Assembly (NCBI GenBank): GCA_031265645.1
Contig: JAISCJ010000073.1
Span: forward strand, 1-9,072
Direction: 5' to 3'
DNA length: 9,072 nucleotides
Source: Holosporales bacterium
GTDB taxonomy: Bacteria; Pseudomonadota; Alphaproteobacteria; BNTO01
Shown here: piece by piece, positions 6,605 through 9,072 of the stretch
Layout: each line of letters starts with the position of its first letter
Numbering within the stretch: the first letter of the stretch is position 1
Position numbers and translations under genes: made by a program
The notes under the pieces: generated by a model
Seen by the model: only the letters and a program-made list of their open reading frames with translations
Told to the model about the DNA's origin: nothing
Databases searched by the model: none

Positions 6605-6634
6605 ATTACAAAGTTTCAGAATTGCTCATGTTAA
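6605..6634 (-). promoter_or_regulatory. Candidate promoter of the tRNA-Leu-tig-tsaB-rimI unit
   Basis: On the minus strand TTAACA (6634-6629, five of six to TTGACA) and TGTAAT (6610-6605, five of six to TATAAT) are spaced by 18 nt. Transcription should begin near 6598, about 46 nt before the tRNA. This is the best-scoring promoter-like sequence I can see by eye in the window and suits a highly expressed tRNA and chaperone. Confidence 0.55.
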
Positions 6635-6642
6635 TGAACAAC

Positions 6643-6690
6643 GTTTGCGGGAACTGTTAGTTATGGTTTGCTGGAACTCTTATTTCTATG
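6643..6690. repeat. Degenerate two-copy tandem repeat upstream of the tRNA-Leu promoter
   Basis: Unit one (6643-6665) and unit two (6666-6690) both begin GTTTGC(G/T)GGAACT, continue with a related TTA-rich part and end in TATG. The first 13 bases match at 12 positions. They lie directly next to each other, about 8 nt upstream of the -35 box, where an activator might bind. Confidence 0.45.
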
Positions 6691-6784
6691 CTACGAGCAA
6701 TATCTGGCGCGCTTAATATTAACATTCGACTAATGTCGTATCTTCAAAATGTGAACTGCAACAGCTGATGCGGTATCATGCAAT

Positions 6785-6867
6785 GGCGGAGAGAGGTCGT
6801 CAATTAAAGTAGCCTTTGAAAGGCGTGACAGACATTAGCCCCTTCGCTTGTGTTGTCTGTCTCTGCC
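6785..6867. other. Foldable element in the gap, possible 3' structure or terminator of the orphan gene, or a small RNA
   Basis: Three stems fit together as a three-way junction on the plus strand. GGCGGAG (6785-6791) pairs with CTCTGCC (6861-6867). GCCTT (6812-6816) pairs with AAGGC (6820-6824). ACAGACA (6828-6834) pairs with TGTCTGT (6854-6860). The element begins 21 nt after the stop of the minus-strand gene that ends at 6889. On that strand the small GCCTT/AAGGC hairpin is followed by TACTTTAATT, a weak terminator-like tail. The outer stem has one mismatch on the minus strand and a G-U wobble on the plus strand. In the rest of 6553-6888 I see no gene, only the promoter, leader hairpin and tandem repeat listed separately. 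Confidence 0.35.
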
Positions 6868-6888
6868 AGCTTAGGAATTTAACATAAT

Positions 6889-7620
6889 TTAAACGCAAGA
6901 ATCGACAGACATGAGTAGAAGCTTAATATCTTCTGACAAACAACCATCCCAAAAGAAACGATGATCACATTGCTTGAATTTGTACATGGTCGTCATAAGG
7001 TCGAAAAAGTACGTGGCCTTGAGATTATATCCCCAGTAATTGAAATTCACGCCAGGAATGCGATACGGGATCGTTGGGATTGCTTTGAGTTTTTTTTTTC
7101 CTGAACACAAAAGTACGTAGGGGACAAAGTGACGTGCTCCAAACTTTTCGCCCAGGGCTGGATAAAGTTTATGTTGTCTAATAAAATCTTTGGTCCATGC
7201 TATGAGTTGTTCCCCGAACTCTGCATTTTGACTCAATGAGCCAATAATAACTGGAGTATCCGGATCTGCGGTCGCTTGTGCTGCGTCGTTAGCATCGAAA
7301 CATCCGAAGGCATGCGCCATTAGGTAGAATGCAAGTGCATTGGAGGCGGATTTATAGTCGTGACCATTAACTAGCGAGGGAAGGTTTTGAAAAATCTGGT
7401 TCAACTTGTATGTATTGCTTAGACTTGTTTCTCTCAGCGATTCCGGGAGCAAGGCGATTGCTTCCGCTGCGTTTTGTTTTACTTCTGCTATTGCTCTTTC
7501 CAGTCCCTGAGGAGACTCTTCGTTCAACGGAAGAAAGGCGTATTGTAGCAATGTGCCGGCGTGAATTTTTTGATCGCCAACTCCGCAAATGAGTGTAAGG
7601 GCTCCTAGGAACGTTTTCAT
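6889..7620 (-). CDS. Exported protein of unknown function behind vgrG
   Basis: I do not recognise this family. From the ATG at 7620 the product has 243 residues. It opens with a likely signal peptide: MKTFLGALTLICGVG, then a polar stretch and a possible cleavage after IHA (about residue 21). The body starts helical (40-110) and ends in an aromatic-rich region with many Tyr, Phe and Trp (165-225) and several cysteines (107, 172, 218, 227, 242). An upstream in-frame ATG at 7632 adds only MEKY; I prefer 7620 because a GGA lies 7 nt before it, whereas the AGAAG before 7632 is only 2 nt away. It follows vgrG by 97 nt on the same strand, so co-expression is likely. Genes behind vgrG often encode effectors or immunity proteins, and export by Sec would suit an immunity or envelope protein better than a spike-loaded effector. 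That is inference. Confidence 0.78.
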   Translation of the reverse strand: MKTFLGALTLICGVGDQKIHAGTLLQYAFLPLNEESPQGLERAIAEVKQNAAEAIALLPESLRETSLSNTYKLNQIFQNLPSLVNGHDYKSASNALAFYLMAHAFGCFDANDAAQATADPDTPVIIGSLSQNAEFGEQLIAWTKDFIRQHKLYPALGEKFGARHFVPYVLLCSGKKKLKAIPTIPYRIPGVNFNYWGYNLKATYFFDLMTTMYKFKQCDHRFFWDGCLSEDIKLLLMSVDSCV

Positions 7621-7717
7621 ATACTTTTCCATGACTTCTATCGTGCTAAACCAAATGCAGCAACAATACCGCGCATTGTGTGATCATGCAAGAGGGGTCG
7701 TTTTGATGTGATGACAT

Positions 7718-9072
7718 TTAGCCAATCATATTCATCCCTCCCTTTAGAGCAGCAATCACCCCACCTTGTGTTGTCGACATCAGGCTGCCGTCAAGCGTTG
7801 CCTGAAGTCCGCAATATTTGCCTTCTACGGTACCCTTGCACTCCACCGTCAACCCTTCCATCGTTGCGCCAAGGGTCGCTTTTGCGCCCCAGTTCAATCC
7901 TTCGCCACTCCACCCCAATTGCGCTTTTTGATTAATATTCAAGCCTTCTATGTTGTGGTCCATTGTGGCCTTTTGGTTGATGTTCATCCCTTCCGTAATC
8001 ACATCCATTGTTGCTTTTTCCGTAATGTTCTTAGTCGCGGTGATTTTGACTTCCCCCGTAGCACTCAGCTCAATATCTTTCGTTGCAGTTAATGTGATTG
8101 ACGCTTGCGACGTTAATGCAATGTCTTTCTGCGCAGTAACGGTTAGTCCTGCATCTGTTGTTATTGAAATGTCCTTCTTGGCAGTGATCGTCATTTCGCC
8201 GTCGTCAAAGTTCATTATGTAATTGCCTTTTTTCAGGGTAATTACTTCATCTCCGTCCTCTAGTTCAATGGTTAGAGACCCTTTTTTCAAAGCAATTGAA
8301 TAATTACCCTCTTCTATGGAAGTTTTTTTCTCGCCTTTGGTAATCGTCGTTTCGAGCAATCCATCCGTAATTTGTAGCTGATTGGTGGTTTTCTCACCTT
8401 CTTGCTTCACCAAAAATATATTTTCATTCGCGATTGACGACAGCTCGAAATTTTTAGTCGCATTAAATGTGATTTTCTCGTTCTCATCAGTATCATCAAA
8501 GCTCATGAGATTTGCATTTGCATCTTTTTCTGGGGACGTTTTTGTCTTAAGCATCATAATGCGCGGTTCGCCAGGAACTTCCTCCGGCATTTTATTCTCA
8601 CCGTTATATAAGCATCCAATTATGACAGGAAGGTCCGGATTGCCGTTTTCAAATGTTACGACCACTTCCATTCCAATGCGTGGAATAAAGGCAAAGCCGA
8701 AGCCGTTCCCAGCCCATCCTTGCATGCATCTGACAGGACAAGAATTTTCGCCGTCATACTCGCCTTCTTTATCCCAGTTGAACTGCACAAACACGCGTCC
8801 TTCTTCATCGCAGTGAATTTCTTTATCGCTTGGTCCTACGACAACAGCTGTTTGAAAGCCGTACGCTTTGGGCTTTGGTGTGTTTCTCAGCGGAGCAAAA
8901 GGAATGTCAAACGGCAATGCTGTGAATTTATTTGAATACCGGAGGTAGCGTTCATTGCGATTTCCTGTTGGACTTGAGAACGCGATTTCATGTTCTACAG
9001 CGTGGATTAAATATTTTTGATTCAAGTCGCTGCGAACGTGCTTTTCGAGTTTAAATACGGAGCCAGCAAAAA
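7718..9072 (-). CDS. vgrG: Type VI secretion tip protein VgrG, N-terminal part beyond the window
   Basis: VgrG trimers form the puncturing spike of the type VI secretion system, combining folds like phage T4 gp27 and gp5. The reading frame is open to the right edge, so the gp27-like start is missing. The first visible residues, FKLEKHVRSDLNQKYLI, match the end of the gp27-like part. The gp5-type OB fold spans about 8875-8594, including the DEEGRVFVQFNWD strand and the signature WAGNGFGFAFIPRIGMEVVV then NGNPDLPVIIGCLYN (8716-8603). A repetitive beta stalk follows to about 7793, ending in TLDGSLMSTTQGGVIAALKG and MNMIG, like other VgrG tips. No enzymatic C-terminal domain is fused, so cargo would bind through PAAR or an adaptor. 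A TTG at 9025 is not the start, because conserved VgrG sequence continues upstream of it. Confidence 0.93.
   Translation of the reverse strand, partial: FAGSVFKLEKHVRSDLNQKYLIHAVEHEIAFSSPTGNRNERYLRYSNKFTALPFDIPFAPLRNTPKPKAYGFQTAVVVGPSDKEIHCDEEGRVFVQFNWDKEGEYDGENSCPVRCMQGWAGNGFGFAFIPRIGMEVVVTFENGNPDLPVIIGCLYNGENKMPEEVPGEPRIMMLKTKTSPEKDANANLMSFDDTDENEKITFNATKNFELSSIANENIFLVKQEGEKTTNQLQITDGLLETTITKGEKKTSIEEGNYSIALKKGSLTIELEDGDEVITLKKGNYIMNFDDGEMTITAKKDISITTDAGLTVTAQKDIALTSQASITLTATKDIELSATGEVKITATKNITEKATMDVITEGMNINQKATMDHNIEGLNINQKAQLGWSGEGLNWGAKATLGATMEGLTVECKGTVEGKYCGLQATLDGSLMSTTQGGVIAALKGGMNMIG
7793..8017 (-). repeat. Five 15-residue (45-nt) tandem repeats in the VgrG stalk
   Basis: Five successive units of exactly 15 codons begin with KA or KG and carry EG followed by Leu or Met in most copies: KATMDVITEGMNINQ, KATMDHNIEGLNINQ, KAQLGWSGEGLNWGA, KATLGATMEGLTVEC, and a diverged KGTVEGKYCGLQATL. 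The first two differ at only four residues. The regular register fits turns of a trimeric beta-helix or beta-prism needle. Confidence 0.85.
8018..8185 (-). repeat. 16-residue periodic repeats in the VgrG stalk, proximal to the 15-residue block
   Basis: Three full units and a half unit of 16 codons share TA(K/Q/T)KDI at their start: TAKKDISITTDAGLTV, TAQKDIALTSQASITL, TATKDIELSATGEVKI, then TATKNITE. Alternating hydrophobic residues suit beta strands. The period changes from 16 to 15 residues at the junction with the distal block. Confidence 0.8.

Noticed and set aside
7793..8017. 45-nt repeats considered as a non-coding array
   Set aside because: Units are exactly 15 codons in frame with VgrG, and conservation is clearer in protein than in DNA.
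7708..8816. Several plus-strand open frames opposite vgrG
   Set aside because: The minus strand carries an unmistakable VgrG with periodic repeats; the opposite frames are overlapping shadows without start signals.
9023..9025. TTG codon as the start of vgrG
   Set aside because: The residues just upstream in frame (FKLEKHVRSD) are conserved VgrG sequence, so the gene simply continues past the window edge.

Overview
The window looks like part of the chromosome of an alphaproteobacterium. FabF and the truncated TrmL match the alphaproteobacterial forms closely by recalled family sequence, and tRNA-Leu with trigger factor and tsaB with rimI sit in plausible alphaproteobacterial neighbourhoods. 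Base composition is moderate and the gaps are AT-rich. A type VI secretion VgrG, two secreted proteins I cannot name, and a trigger factor with a long acidic tail would fit a host-associated lineage such as the Holosporales. That placement is inference from general knowledge, not from a search.

Layout, left to right. (1) 1-1915, minus strand: a compact acpP-fabF-trmL operon. acpP encodes acyl carrier protein, fabF encodes beta-ketoacyl-ACP synthase II, and trmL encodes a tRNA wobble-base 2'-O-methyltransferase that runs off the left edge. (2) 1916-2276: a divergent control region with candidate promoters for acpP (minus) and for the next gene (plus). (3) 2277-3299, plus strand: a 340-residue secreted protein with a Ser/Pro/Thr-rich linker and a C-terminal coiled coil, family unknown. 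It is the only plus-strand gene. (4) 3300-3593: a gene-free gap between convergent genes holding a strong inverted repeat. (5) 3594-6552, minus strand: a probable single transcription unit tRNA-Leu(UAG)-tig-tsaB-rimI. It has a good sigma70-type promoter and a hairpin at the predicted 5' end of the transcript. (6) 6553-6888: a gene-free gap with that promoter, a degenerate tandem repeat and a foldable element. (7) 6889-9072, minus strand: an exported orphan protein lying directly behind a vgrG that enters from the right edge.

How the genes work together. acpP and fabF supply the carrier and a condensing enzyme for fatty-acid elongation. The tRNA-Leu, TrmL, TsaB (t6A formation) and RimI (ribosomal protein S18 acetylation) all belong to translation, and trigger factor receives nascent chains at the ribosome exit. 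VgrG is the spike of a contractile injection machine, and the exported protein behind it is a candidate cargo, immunity or envelope partner. The most novel-looking material is the vgrG/orphan pair with its two periodic repeat blocks in the VgrG stalk, the trigger factor extension, and the unnamed secreted coiled-coil protein. I see no CRISPR array, insertion sequence, integrase or phage module.
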